From Streptosporangium sp. NBC_01756 (lineage in GTDB: Bacteria > Actinomycetota > Actinomycetes > Streptosporangiales > Streptosporangiaceae): 64,000 nt of DNA. The DNA lies in contig NZ_CP109130.1 in NCBI RefSeq assembly GCF_035917975.1, positions 7,502,001-7,566,000 on the forward strand. Direction: 5' to 3'. This document shows positions 8,868 to 17,139 of the stretch, piece after piece; position 1 is the first letter of the stretch; each line of letters opens with the position of its first letter. A program made the translations under genes and the position numbers. The notes beneath the pieces were generated by a model, which saw only the letters and a program-made list of their open reading frames with translations, was not told the origin of the DNA and ran no database searches.

Positions 8868-8894
8868 ACGAGTCGACCAGCCGCTCGGGATCGG

Positions 8895-10181
8895 TCAGAG
8901 GGTCGCCGTCGGCACGCCTGACCGGAGGAACCGGTCACCGAGGCGGGCGGCCGGCCGTTCGATGAGATAGAAGCTCAGCGTGGACAGGATGATCGTGATG
9001 GCCAGCACCTCGGCGATCAGCTGCCAGAACCCGATCGTGCCGATCACCATGAACATCGGTTGCGGTGGGCTGCCGAACAGGTTGCCCATGCCGAACGCGA
9101 AGTACATCGCCGGGAAGTGCCACAGGTAGATGCCGAACGAGATACGGCCGAGGAACCGCATCGGGCGGTTGCCGAGCATCGCTTCGATGAACCGCGACCG
9201 GGCATCCGGCGCGAACAGCGGGACCGTCAGCAGCACGGCGAACAGCAGGAACAGCACCTGGTCCATCAGCGCCTGGCTCAACGGCGGGTAGTCGCCGTCA
9301 CCGGCCACCGAGAACGGCTTGACGCAGTTGAGGATGTAGACCCCGAACGCGGCCACCCACCACGACAGAGGCCACTTCGCGGCCAGCCGGTAGATCGCGG
9401 GCTCCCGCCCGGTCGCCTCATGGTAAGCCGACAGCGCGGCGAACATCATGCCGATCGCCATCAGGCCGAGGAACCCGGGCGGCCAGAACATCTGGACCGG
9501 GTACGGGCCCATGAACGGCAGGTGGACGTACACCTCCCACGCGAGGCCGAGCACCACGATCGGGGACAGCGACCAGAGGATCCGGCGCAACTGCTGCGCC
9601 GGGTCGCTGACCCGCCGGGCGTACTTGTTGATCAACCAGGCGGCCACCGGAAGCAGCAGGTAGAAGGTCAACTCGGCGTCGACGCTCCAGGTGATCTCCA
9701 GGCCGGGGATCATGGCGTTCTGGGTGTCGACGAACCACTGCAGCAGCAATATCGGCCGGAGGACATCCCACAGGCTGTCGATCGTTTCGAGGTTGATCAG
9801 CAGCAGTGCGGCCAGGGTGACCGTCCAGTAGGCGGGCAGGATGCGCAGCAGGCGCCGTACGAAGAACGGCTTCAACGCCGGCCGCTGCCCTCCGCTGAAC
9901 GTCGCCCTGACGAACGGGCGGTACAACAGCAGACCCGACAGCAGGAAGAACGGCGCCAGCGACACGGTCAGGCCGACGGACAGCCAGTTGAAGACCGGCC
10001 AGCCCTTGTGGTCACCGACGTCCATGACGCCGCCGGCGTAGGTGACGTGCGTGAGCAGCACCGCGAGGGCGGCGAAACCGCGGATACCGTCGAGTACCGG
10101 TACCCGGACCTTCGATTTCGGAACGTTTTTCTGCTGCCCTTGGATCCCCTCGTCAGGGGGGCCCGCTAGCTCGGCGACCAT
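8895..10181 (-). CDS. Membrane acyltransferase, acyltransferase-3 family
   Basis: This 428-residue multi-span membrane protein opens after a short cytosolic tail with VRVPVLDGIRGFAALAVLLTHV. That is the hallmark of acyltransferase-3 (OafA/NodX) proteins: an Arg and a His in the first helix region. About ten hydrophobic helices follow (for example 127-150, 165-190, 225-260 and 290-350). The family transfers acyl groups onto sugars or small molecules at the membrane. C-1027 also uses an acyltransferase (SgcD6, from memory) to attach its aromatic acyl group, so this protein is a candidate for the final acylation with the aromatic acid made by the 23.6-37 kb genes. That assignment is inference. 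The start ATG 10181 has AAAGGAG upstream, and an operator site lies 74 bp further up. Confidence 0.82.
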   Translation of the reverse strand: MVAELAGPPDEGIQGQQKNVPKSKVRVPVLDGIRGFAALAVLLTHVTYAGGVMDVGDHKGWPVFNWLSVGLTVSLAPFFLLSGLLLYRPFVRATFSGGQRPALKPFFVRRLLRILPAYWTVTLAALLLINLETIDSLWDVLRPILLLQWFVDTQNAMIPGLEITWSVDAELTFYLLLPVAAWLINKYARRVSDPAQQLRRILWSLSPIVVLGLAWEVYVHLPFMGPYPVQMFWPPGFLGLMAIGMMFAALSAYHEATGREPAIYRLAAKWPLSWWVAAFGVYILNCVKPFSVAGDGDYPPLSQALMDQVLFLLFAVLLTVPLFAPDARSRFIEAMLGNRPMRFLGRISFGIYLWHFPAMYFAFGMGNLFGSPPQPMFMVIGTIGFWQLIAEVLAITIILSTLSFYLIERPAARLGDRFLRSGVPTATL

Positions 10182-10255
10182 CGGCGTGCTCCTTTATGCA
10201 AAGGATGGAGAACACGGATTCGTCTGGTCATTCAAGGCGGCGAGCCCCTATGCGG

Positions 10256-10270
10256 CATCTCCTAGAATGC
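10256..10270 (-). promoter_or_regulatory. Cluster operator site (GCA-N5-GGAGATG), minus strand
   Basis: Read on the minus strand: GCATTCTAGGAGATG, followed by CCG. It sits upstream of the acyltransferase start (10181) and is oriented toward it. It is the leftmost exact member of the repeated element. Confidence 0.6.
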
Positions 10271-10292
10271 TCTAATTTTTGCGGATCTAGAG

Positions 10293-11447
10293 TCAGTCAA
10301 GCGAGCGGACGAACCCCCGGATGTCGTCAACGAGGAGTTCGGGCTCTTCCAGGGCCGCGAAGTGCCCGCCGCGGTCGAACTCGGTCCAGTGGGTGATGGT
10401 GGGAATGTCCCGGTCAGCGAGGCGGCGGAGCGGCAGGAACAGGTCGTGCGGGAAGACGGCGACACCGACCGGGACCGACTGCGGTGGCGGCACGGCCCCC
10501 GAGACCGCGCGTCGGACATCCTCGGCACCCTCGTAGTAGAAGTGCGCGGACGACCCCGCGGTGGCGGTCAGCCAGTAGAGCGTCACGAGGGCGAGGATGC
10601 GGTCGCGGTCGATCGCGTCCTCGGGCAGCTTCGCCGCCGGGTCGGTCCACTCCTGGAACTTCTCCACGATCCAGGCGAGCTGGCCGACCGGCGAGTCGGT
10701 GAGGCCGTAGCCCAGTGTCTGCGGCCGGGTCTGCTGGATCTTCATGTAGCCGGACTGGTCGGCGTCGAACCGGCCCAGCTGCGCCAGCCGCCGTTGGTCG
10801 GTCTCACTCAGGTCGGCGAGCTCGGCCGGGTCGCCGGACGGGAAGGTCATCAGCATGTTGACGTGCACACCGAGGACGTGTTCCGGGTCGACGAGACCGA
10901 GCACAAGGGAGATCACCGCCCCGGCGTCCCCGCCCTGCGCGACGTACCGGTCGTAGCCCAGCCGGCGCATCAGCTCCGCCCAGGCCCGTGCGATGCGGGG
11001 CACGTCCCAGCCGGTGTCGCGCAACGTGGAGAATCCGTAGCCGGGAATGGAGGGGATGACCAGGTGGAACGCGTCCGCGGGGTCGCCGCCGTAGGCAGCC
11101 GGGTTGGTCAGCGGCCCGATGACGTCGGCGAACTCCGGGAACCCGCCCGGCCAGCCGTGCGTGAGCAGCAGCGGGGTGGCGTCGGGCTCCGGTGACCGGA
11201 TATGCAGCAGGTGCACGTACTCGCCGTCGATCTCGGTGCGGAACTGCGGGTACCGGTTGAAGTCCGCTTCGACCGCGCGCCAGTCGAAGGACGTCCGCCA
11301 GTACTCCGCCAACTCCTTCAGATAGTTCGGCGGCACACCCCGCTCCCAGCCGAACCCGGCTAGCTCGGGCGGCCACCGGGTGGCCTCCAGCCGACGGTGC
11401 AAATCGTCGAGCTGGGCCTTGGGAATGTCAATGCGGAACGGTTCCAC
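10293..11447 (-). CDS. Epoxide hydrolase, SgcF-like (EHN domain plus alpha/beta hydrolase)
   Basis: The protein has the EHN lead domain (about residues 1-105, with PPNYLKELAEYWRTSFDWRAVEADFNRYPQF), then the hydrolase core: LLTHGWPGGFPEF (HGWP oxyanion motif), nucleophile Asp in VAQGGDAGAVIS, and the C-terminal DRGGHFAALEEPE with the catalytic His. In nine-membered enediyne pathways the homologue opens the core epoxide to a vicinal diol that is then esterified. I chose GTG 11447 because AAGGA lies 7 bp before it and the protein then has 384 residues, close to SgcF. An ATG at 11462 is the alternative but has no clear ribosome site. It is followed by the acyltransferase in the same direction. 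Confidence 0.9.
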   Translation of the reverse strand: MEPFRIDIPKAQLDDLHRRLEATRWPPELAGFGWERGVPPNYLKELAEYWRTSFDWRAVEADFNRYPQFRTEIDGEYVHLLHIRSPEPDATPLLLTHGWPGGFPEFADVIGPLTNPAAYGGDPADAFHLVIPSIPGYGFSTLRDTGWDVPRIARAWAELMRRLGYDRYVAQGGDAGAVISLVLGLVDPEHVLGVHVNMLMTFPSGDPAELADLSETDQRRLAQLGRFDADQSGYMKIQQTRPQTLGYGLTDSPVGQLAWIVEKFQEWTDPAAKLPEDAIDRDRILALVTLYWLTATAGSSAHFYYEGAEDVRRAVSGAVPPPQSVPVGVAVFPHDLFLPLRRLADRDIPTITHWTEFDRGGHFAALEEPELLVDDIRGFVRSLD

Positions 11448-11558
11448 GGCGGTTCCTTCCATGCGTGCCGAACGACGAGGAAGAGCGAGCGGGTCTTGTC
11501 TGGAAATCATCGCCGGACCGCGGATTTGCGTTCAACTTCTGATGTGCGACCTGAGTGC

Positions 11559-11573
11559 GCACGCCCAGAGAAG
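11559..11573 (+). promoter_or_regulatory. Imperfect operator site (GCA-N5-AGAGAAG)
   Basis: GCACGCCCAGAGAAG differs from the consensus GCA-N5-RRAGATG only by A for T near the end. It lies 65 bp before the aminomutase start, the usual distance and orientation. Confidence 0.4.
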
Positions 11574-11638
11574 CCGCCCGGAGACCGGCCGGGGCACCAT
11601 TGGCGCAAGCATTACGGACACCTTGACGGGGGGAAGAA

Positions 11639-13234
11639 ATGGTTGAGGATGACGCAACCGTTGACTTCGACGGCGAGAAGTTGGACATCGAGAGCATCCG
11701 ACGGGTCGCCGAGGACCGGACGCCCGTGACGCTGGGCCAGTCCACTTTGGACCGGGTGACGATGAGCCGGAATCAGTTCGAGGAAACGGTTCAGCGGGGC
11801 GTCCCCGTATACGGTGTCACGACCGGCTACGGCGAGATGATCTACATGATGGTCGGCACGTCCAAAGAGGTCGAACTGCAGACCAACTTGGTGCGCAGCC
11901 ACAGCGCCGGCGTCGGACCGCTGTTCGCCGAGGAAGAGGCGCGGGCGATCGTCGCGGCGCGGCTGAACGCCTTCGCCAAGGGCTACTCCGCGGTCCGCCC
12001 CGAGCTGGTCGAGCGCATCGCCCTCTACCTCAACCTGGGAATCACCCCGGCCATCCCGGAGATCGGCTCGCTCGGCGCGAGCGGTGACCTCGGCCAGCTC
12101 TCGCACATCGCGACGGCGCTCATCGGCGAGGGCTACGTCCTCAAGGACGGTCAGCGGACCGAGACCGCCTCAGTGCTGCGCGAGCACGGCATCGAGCCGC
12201 TGGAGCTGCGGTTCAAGGAGGGCCTCGCGCTCATCAACGGCACCTCGGCGATGACCGGCTTGGGGTGCCTGGTGCTCGGCCGGGCGCTCAACCAGGTACG
12301 CCAGGCCGAGATCGTCACGGCCCTGGTGGTGGAGACGATGCAGAGCTCGATGAGCCCGTTCCAGCCTGAAGGCCACGACATCGCCCGGCCGCACCGCGGC
12401 CAGATCGACAGCGCGGCGAACATGCGGGCGCTGCTCGCCGGCACGCGGCTCGCCGTCGAACACGCCGACCTGCGCCGGCAGGCGAAGGAGCAGACGACCG
12501 GCGAGATCTCGCGCACCGACGTGTGGATCCAGAAGGCCTACACGCTGCGGGCCATCCCGCAGGTGGTCGGTGCCGTACGGGACACCCTGTACCACGCTGT
12601 CGAGACCGTCGAGACCGAACTCAACTCGTCGAACGACAACCCGTTGTTCTTCGAGGGCAAGGAGGTCTTCCACGGCGCCAACTTCCACGGCCAGCCGGTG
12701 GCGTTCGTGATGGACTTCACCACCATCGCGCTCACCCAGCTGGGTGTGTTCTCCGAGCGGCGGACCAACCGGCTGCTCAACCGGTACCTGTCCGGGCTGC
12801 CCGAGTTCCTCGTCGCGTCCGGCGAACCGGGCCTCAACAGCGGGTTCGCCGGGGCGCAGTACCCGGCGACGGCGCTGGTCGCGGAGAACCGGACCATCGG
12901 CCCGGCCAGCACGCAGAGCATTCCGTCCAACGGGGACAACCAGGACGTCGTCAGCATGGGCCTCATCTCCGCGCGCAACGCACGGCGGGTGCTGTCGAAC
13001 AACAACTACATCCTCGCCGTCGAGTATCTCGCCGCCGCGCAGACCGTGGACGTGTCCGGCCGTTACGACGGGCTCAGCCCGGCCGGCAAGGCGACCTACG
13101 ACATGGTGCGCTCCATGGTGCCCACCCTGGAGCGGGACCGGTACATGGCCGACGACATCGAGCGGGTGGCCGCGGCCCTGTCTCGCGGGGAATTCCTCGA
13201 CGTCGCCCAGCAGGTCGGCATCGAGCTGCGTTGA
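11639..13234 (+). CDS. MIO-dependent tyrosine 2,3-aminomutase (SgcC4-like)
   Basis: The 531-residue protein belongs to the aromatic ammonia-lyase/aminomutase family. The MIO cofactor tripeptide Ala147-Ser148-Gly149 is intact in GSLGASGDLGQLSHIA. The catalytic loop Tyr is in YGVTTGYGEM (Tyr64), and SNDNPLF and QEGN-type C-terminal positions are kept (SNGDNQDVVSMG). In C-1027, kedarcidin and maduropeptin clusters the close relative converts L-tyrosine to beta-tyrosine. This gene heads the plus-strand block followed by a free condensation enzyme, hydroxylase and PCP, so beta-tyrosine production is the best call. Simple ammonia-lyase activity cannot be excluded from sequence. ATG 11639 is preceded by a GGGGGAAG site. 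It is spaced 29 bp from the next gene. Confidence 0.93.
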   Translation: MVEDDATVDFDGEKLDIESIRRVAEDRTPVTLGQSTLDRVTMSRNQFEETVQRGVPVYGVTTGYGEMIYMMVGTSKEVELQTNLVRSHSAGVGPLFAEEEARAIVAARLNAFAKGYSAVRPELVERIALYLNLGITPAIPEIGSLGASGDLGQLSHIATALIGEGYVLKDGQRTETASVLREHGIEPLELRFKEGLALINGTSAMTGLGCLVLGRALNQVRQAEIVTALVVETMQSSMSPFQPEGHDIARPHRGQIDSAANMRALLAGTRLAVEHADLRRQAKEQTTGEISRTDVWIQKAYTLRAIPQVVGAVRDTLYHAVETVETELNSSNDNPLFFEGKEVFHGANFHGQPVAFVMDFTTIALTQLGVFSERRTNRLLNRYLSGLPEFLVASGEPGLNSGFAGAQYPATALVAENRTIGPASTQSIPSNGDNQDVVSMGLISARNARRVLSNNNYILAVEYLAAAQTVDVSGRYDGLSPAGKATYDMVRSMVPTLERDRYMADDIERVAAALSRGEFLDVAQQVGIELR

Positions 13235-13263
13235 ACCGCTGATCACGAAAGGCGCTCCCAGCG

Positions 13264-14634
13264 ATGACCAACACAAAGCCACAGCCCGTATCGGCGACGG
13301 AGCGGGTCCCGGTGTCCTTCGCCCAGCAGATGCTGTGTGTGTTCGACGCCGGCGACCCGGACTCCGGGCCGTTCGGTCCCCGGCACAACATCACCTGGGG
13401 TTGGCGGATCCGCGGCCCGGTCGACACCGGCACGCTGGCGGAGGCGCTCGACGACGTCGTGGCCCGGCACGAGGCACTGCGCACGAGGATCGTGCGCGAC
13501 GGTGACGACCTGTACCAGACCATCGCACCGCCGAGTCCGGCACAGGTCTCCGAATTGGACCTTTCGGACACTGTTCCGGAAGCGCGGGACCGGCGCGCCG
13601 AAGAGCTGATCATCGAGCTTGAGGGCGGCAGGTACGGCATCGAGCCGTTGCCGCTGCTGCGCGCTGTGCTCGGCCGGTTCGACGAGCAGGACGCGGTGCT
13701 GGTGCTGATCGCGCACCACGCCGCGGTCGACGGCTGGTCCATGCAGGTGCTGATCGGCGACCTCACCGCCGCGTACGCCCGCCGGCGCGGGCACGCCGTC
13801 GCCGATCGCCCAGAGCCCGCGCAGTACCGGGATTACGCGGTCTGGGAGCGGGAATCGGTGACCGAGGCCGCGCCGCCCGCATCGCGCGCGTACTGGCGCG
13901 ACAAGCTGCGCGGCGGGCAGATGGTCACGGCACGGATGGACCACCCGCGCTCGGCGAACCTGCCGAAGAACACCTCGGTGCTCCGCTATGCGATCGACGC
14001 GGACCTGGCCGCCGCGGTGGCCGCCGTGTCGAAGGACAGCCGCAGCTCGCCGTTCATGGTCCTGCTCGCCGCGTACAACGTGCTGATGGCCAGGCGGAGC
14101 GGGACCGGCGACATCGTGGTGCCGACCATCGGGGCCAACCGCAAGCAGACCCGGTTCCAGGACACGGTGGGGAACTTCACCAACTTCATCCCGCTGCGCA
14201 CCGACCTGACCGGCTGCGCCACCTTCCGCGACGTGCTCGACCGGACCCGCTTGACCTGCATCGAGGCGTACACCCGGGAGATCCCGTTCTTCCTGGTCCT
14301 GGGGGAGGCGCCTGAGCTGATGGCCGGGGCGGCCGCCGACGACCAGGCCCTCATCGCCTTCCAGGTGCTGCAGCTGCCGTTCGTGCTGGACGGCGACGCC
14401 ATCGGCGACCTGGAGCTGCGCAACATCCCGCGGCGGCTGTCCCAGGAGAGGGCGACCGAGATCCCGGACGGCGCGTTGTGGCAGCTGGACGTCGCGCCGT
14501 CCGGCGAGATCAACGCGTACCTGGGGTTCAACAGCCACAAGTTCACCGAGATCACGATGCGCACGCTGGCCGACGAGTTCAGCCAGGTGCTCAAGGACGG
14601 GGTCCTCGACCAGCACGCGCCGCTGCGGATCTGA
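13264..14634 (+). CDS. Free-standing NRPS condensation enzyme (SgcC5-like, ester-forming)
   Basis: The 456-residue protein is a single condensation domain. It has an intact catalytic motif H151-H152-A-A-V-D156-G157 (IAHHAAVDGWS), the latch region and a DFGNF-like element (VGNFTNFIPLRTDL). No adenylation or carrier domain is attached. The C-1027 homologue joins PCP-bound (S)-beta-tyrosine to a hydroxyl of the enediyne core, making an ester. Combined with the epoxide hydrolase (which supplies the diol), aminomutase and PCP here, the same reaction is expected. It lies 20 bp before the FAD oxidase, in the same operon. Confidence 0.9.
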   Translation: MTNTKPQPVSATERVPVSFAQQMLCVFDAGDPDSGPFGPRHNITWGWRIRGPVDTGTLAEALDDVVARHEALRTRIVRDGDDLYQTIAPPSPAQVSELDLSDTVPEARDRRAEELIIELEGGRYGIEPLPLLRAVLGRFDEQDAVLVLIAHHAAVDGWSMQVLIGDLTAAYARRRGHAVADRPEPAQYRDYAVWERESVTEAAPPASRAYWRDKLRGGQMVTARMDHPRSANLPKNTSVLRYAIDADLAAAVAAVSKDSRSSPFMVLLAAYNVLMARRSGTGDIVVPTIGANRKQTRFQDTVGNFTNFIPLRTDLTGCATFRDVLDRTRLTCIEAYTREIPFFLVLGEAPELMAGAAADDQALIAFQVLQLPFVLDGDAIGDLELRNIPRRLSQERATEIPDGALWQLDVAPSGEINAYLGFNSHKFTEITMRTLADEFSQVLKDGVLDQHAPLRI

Positions 14635-14653
14635 CGAAGGACGAGGAGTTGAC

Positions 14654-16165
14654 GTGAACGAATCGGTACACATCCCGCAGTTCGGGCCGGCCACCATCGC
14701 CGCGGACGACCCGCGCTATGAGAGTCTGCTGCGCGGCACCAACCACCGGTTCGTCGCCAAACCGGACCGGGTGTGCGTGGTGACGAGCACCGAGCAGGTG
14801 GTCGCGGTGGTCGGCGCCGCCGTCGGGAGTGGTCTCCGGGTCACGGTGCGCAGCGGCGGGCACGGTTTCGAGGGGTTCTTCGCCGCCGAGGGTGGTGTCC
14901 TGCTCGACATGTCGGAGATGACCAACGTCTACTACGACCCGTCCCGCACCGCTTTCGCCGTCGAGCCGGGCGCCCTGCTCGGCCACGTCTACCGGGTGCT
15001 GTTCAAAGGCTGGAACGTGACGATCCCCGGCGGGGAGTGCACCGAGGTCGGCGTCGGCGGGCACTTCGTCGGCGGCGGCTACGGTCCGTTGTCGCGCCGG
15101 CTGGGCGCGGTGGTGGACTACCTGTACGCGGTCGAGGTCGTCGTGGTCGACGCGGACGGCGCCGCGCACGCGGTGGTGGCCACCTGCGAGCCCGACGACC
15201 CGCACCGCGACCTGTGGTGGGCGCACACCGGCGGCGGTGGCGGCAACTTCGGCGTGGTGACCCGCTACTGGGTGCGCTCACCCGGCGTCACCTCGACCGA
15301 CCCCGCCGAACTGCTGCCGAAGGCGCCCAGTCGCTGGCGCATCGGATTCTGCATGTGGCCGTGGGAGTCGATGACCGAGGAGTCGTTCACGACCCTGCTG
15401 CGCAACGTCGGCACCTGGTTCGAGCAGAACAGCGCGCCCGGCTCGCCCCATGCCCGACACTCCGCGTCGTTCTACTCGTCGCACCGCTCCGGCGGGGCGC
15501 TGATGCTCCAAGCGATGATCGACGACGAGATCCCGGACGCCGCGGCGCTGCTGGACACCTACTTCGACACGGTGAGCGAAGGCGTCGGCGTCGAGCCGAC
15601 CCGCAGCCAGGTGGTGCGGCCGTGGCTGTACTTCGCGGCCTACCCGAACTGGGGCGACCCGGGCACCCAGGACATCCGCCGAATCAAGATCAAGGCCGCC
15701 TACCTGCGTAAGGGGTACACCGAGCGCCAACTCGCCAGCATCTGGCAGCACCTCACCGGCGAGGAGGGCGTGCAGAACCAGTTGATCCTGATCGGCTACG
15801 GCGGCCAGGTGAACACCGTGGCCCCGGACGCCACCGCGACGGCGCAGCGCGACTCGGTGCTGAAGGCGGCCTACATGACGGTATGGGGTGACGAGGCGGA
15901 GGACCACACGCACCTCACCCGGCTGCGCGAGTTCTACCGTGACGTGTACGCCGACACCGGCGGCGTGCCGGTGCCGAACGAGGTCAGCGACGGGTCGTAC
16001 ATCAACTACCCGGACGTCGACCTGGCGGACCCGACCTGGAACACATCGGGAGTGCCCTGGTCCACCTTGTACTACAAGGACAACTATCCACGGCTGCAGC
16101 AGGTCAAGCGACGCTACGACCCGCGCAACGAATTCCGCCACGGCCTGTCCGTCGAACTGCCCTGA
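14654..16165 (+). CDS. FAD-linked oxidase, berberine-bridge type, with bicovalent flavin site
   Basis: The 503-residue protein has the VAO/PCMH FAD fold (about residues 30-215) and a C-terminal BBE segment (YYKDNYPRLQQVKRRYDPRNEF). The flavin-linking His is in VRSGGHGFEGF and a second linking Cys lies in GGECTEVGVGGHFVGGGYG, so a 6-S-cysteinyl-8-alpha-histidyl FAD is predicted. These enzymes carry out oxidations such as alcohol oxidation, C-C bond formation or dehydrogenation on bulky products. Its substrate here is unknown; a late oxidation of the core or an arm is possible. The start is GTG 14654 with GAGGAG upstream. It closes the aminomutase/condensation operon. Confidence 0.85.
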   Translation: MNESVHIPQFGPATIAADDPRYESLLRGTNHRFVAKPDRVCVVTSTEQVVAVVGAAVGSGLRVTVRSGGHGFEGFFAAEGGVLLDMSEMTNVYYDPSRTAFAVEPGALLGHVYRVLFKGWNVTIPGGECTEVGVGGHFVGGGYGPLSRRLGAVVDYLYAVEVVVVDADGAAHAVVATCEPDDPHRDLWWAHTGGGGGNFGVVTRYWVRSPGVTSTDPAELLPKAPSRWRIGFCMWPWESMTEESFTTLLRNVGTWFEQNSAPGSPHARHSASFYSSHRSGGALMLQAMIDDEIPDAAALLDTYFDTVSEGVGVEPTRSQVVRPWLYFAAYPNWGDPGTQDIRRIKIKAAYLRKGYTERQLASIWQHLTGEEGVQNQLILIGYGGQVNTVAPDATATAQRDSVLKAAYMTVWGDEAEDHTHLTRLREFYRDVYADTGGVPVPNEVSDGSYINYPDVDLADPTWNTSGVPWSTLYYKDNYPRLQQVKRRYDPRNEFRHGLSVELP

Positions 16166-16186
16166 CAGCCGTGTCCGCATGGCGGC

Positions 16187-16201
16187 GCAATCCAGAAGAT
16201 G
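16187..16201 (+). promoter_or_regulatory. Cluster operator site (GCA-N5-GAAGATG)
   Basis: GCAATCCAGAAGATG, followed by CC. It is 92 bp before the YCII-like gene. An A/T-rich TAGTAAT follows at 16223-16229, at a plausible -10 distance. Confidence 0.65.
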
Positions 16202-16293
16202 CCAGCCGGCGGCGACCCGGACTAGTAATGTACGGGACCGGCTACCTTCCGCAACAGATCATATGCTGATCGGGAAAAGAAGGAGGGCACAGG

Positions 16294-16635
16294 ATGCCTG
16301 AGTTCGCAGTGCTGATTTATGAGAAGGAAATTGCTTTCGAGGATATTCCGCAGGAGGTCCTCGAGGCACACGGGGAGGTTCCCGACAAGATCGAAAAGGC
16401 AGGCGGGAAGCTCGCGGCGGGCTTCGCCGCGGACTCCGCGTCGGCCGCCCGTTCGGTTCGGGGCGACACGGTGACCAAGGGCGCGTTCCACGACGCTCCC
16501 CAGCAGCTCTCCGGGTTCTTCATCGTCGAGGCACGCGACATCGACCACGCGGTGGAGCTGGCCAAGTTCGTGCCGATCGTCGACGGCGGTGTCGAGGTGC
16601 GTCCGCTGCTCGAAGGGCCGCCCGAGGAGGAGTAA
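16294..16635 (+). CDS. YCII/DGPF-related small protein
   Basis: The 113-residue protein has the ferredoxin-like alpha+beta pattern of the YCII family: PEFAVLIYEKE at the N-terminus, a central GGKLAAGFAADSASAARSV and the family-typical end GFFIVEARDIDHAVELAKFVP followed by VEVRPLLE. Relatives are small enzymes or accessory proteins; some are dehydrochlorinases or bind small aromatic ligands. No firm catalytic residues can be assigned. ATG 16294 is preceded by AAGGAGG. It stands alone between an operator and a strong terminator, so it is a one-gene unit inside the cluster and its product is probably needed with the beta-tyrosine set. Confidence 0.82.
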   Translation: MPEFAVLIYEKEIAFEDIPQEVLEAHGEVPDKIEKAGGKLAAGFAADSASAARSVRGDTVTKGAFHDAPQQLSGFFIVEARDIDHAVELAKFVPIVDGGVEVRPLLEGPPEEE

Positions 16636-16663
16636 CCAGGCTCGCGACCCACGTGAGCTACGG

Positions 16664-16699
16664 CCAACCCGGTGGAACCGGATGATTGCACCGGGTTGG
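16664..16699 (+). terminator. Rho-independent terminator after the YCII-like gene
   Basis: An 11-bp stem (CCAACCCGGTG at 16664-16674 with CACCGGGTTGG at 16689-16699), 14-nt loop, then TCCTTCTT. It lies 29 bp past the stop. Confidence 0.85.
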
Positions 16700-17139
16700 T
16701 CCTTCTTAACCCGATGCCGGGCAGCACGAAGACTCGGCTCGGAACGTCAGATGACAGAGGTCACCAGGAACCGGGCTGGTGCTCTCCGTCCGCAGCGTCG
16801 GCCACGGCGCGGCGGGCTTCAGCACCGACGTGTTCTCAGCGAACCGCCGCGGTTCGGGGGAGAAACCCCGGTAACGGTGCAGACCCCGTGATCGCGAGAA
16901 CGGCGGTGAGCGGCGCCGCCCCCAATTGAGCGGCCCGATGGCGCCCCCGACGTCGACGATGTGGTCGCGCCCGCCGGCCGCCGCCATCGGCGCACCCCGG
17001 CCGTGGCGCCCCCCATCTGCCTCACCGGCGCGTCCGGTGCTCCGGCGGCTCTCGCCGTACCCCATCTGTGAAGAACGACGGGAATTTCCTGCTGTCGTAA
17101 TCGAATTCGCGAGCGAGCGTCTCACCGAAAGGACGTCCG
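16700..17139. other. Gene-free stretch upstream of the hydroxylase
   Basis: After the terminator I see no convincing gene in the 440 bp before the hydroxylase. The long open frames here are out-of-frame extensions of the downstream gene. A 17-nt palindrome, CGAACCGC-C-GCGGTTCG at 16840-16856, could be a protein-binding site or a weak hairpin. No copy of the cluster operator was found, although a promoter for the hydroxylase/PCP pair should lie here. Confidence 0.5.
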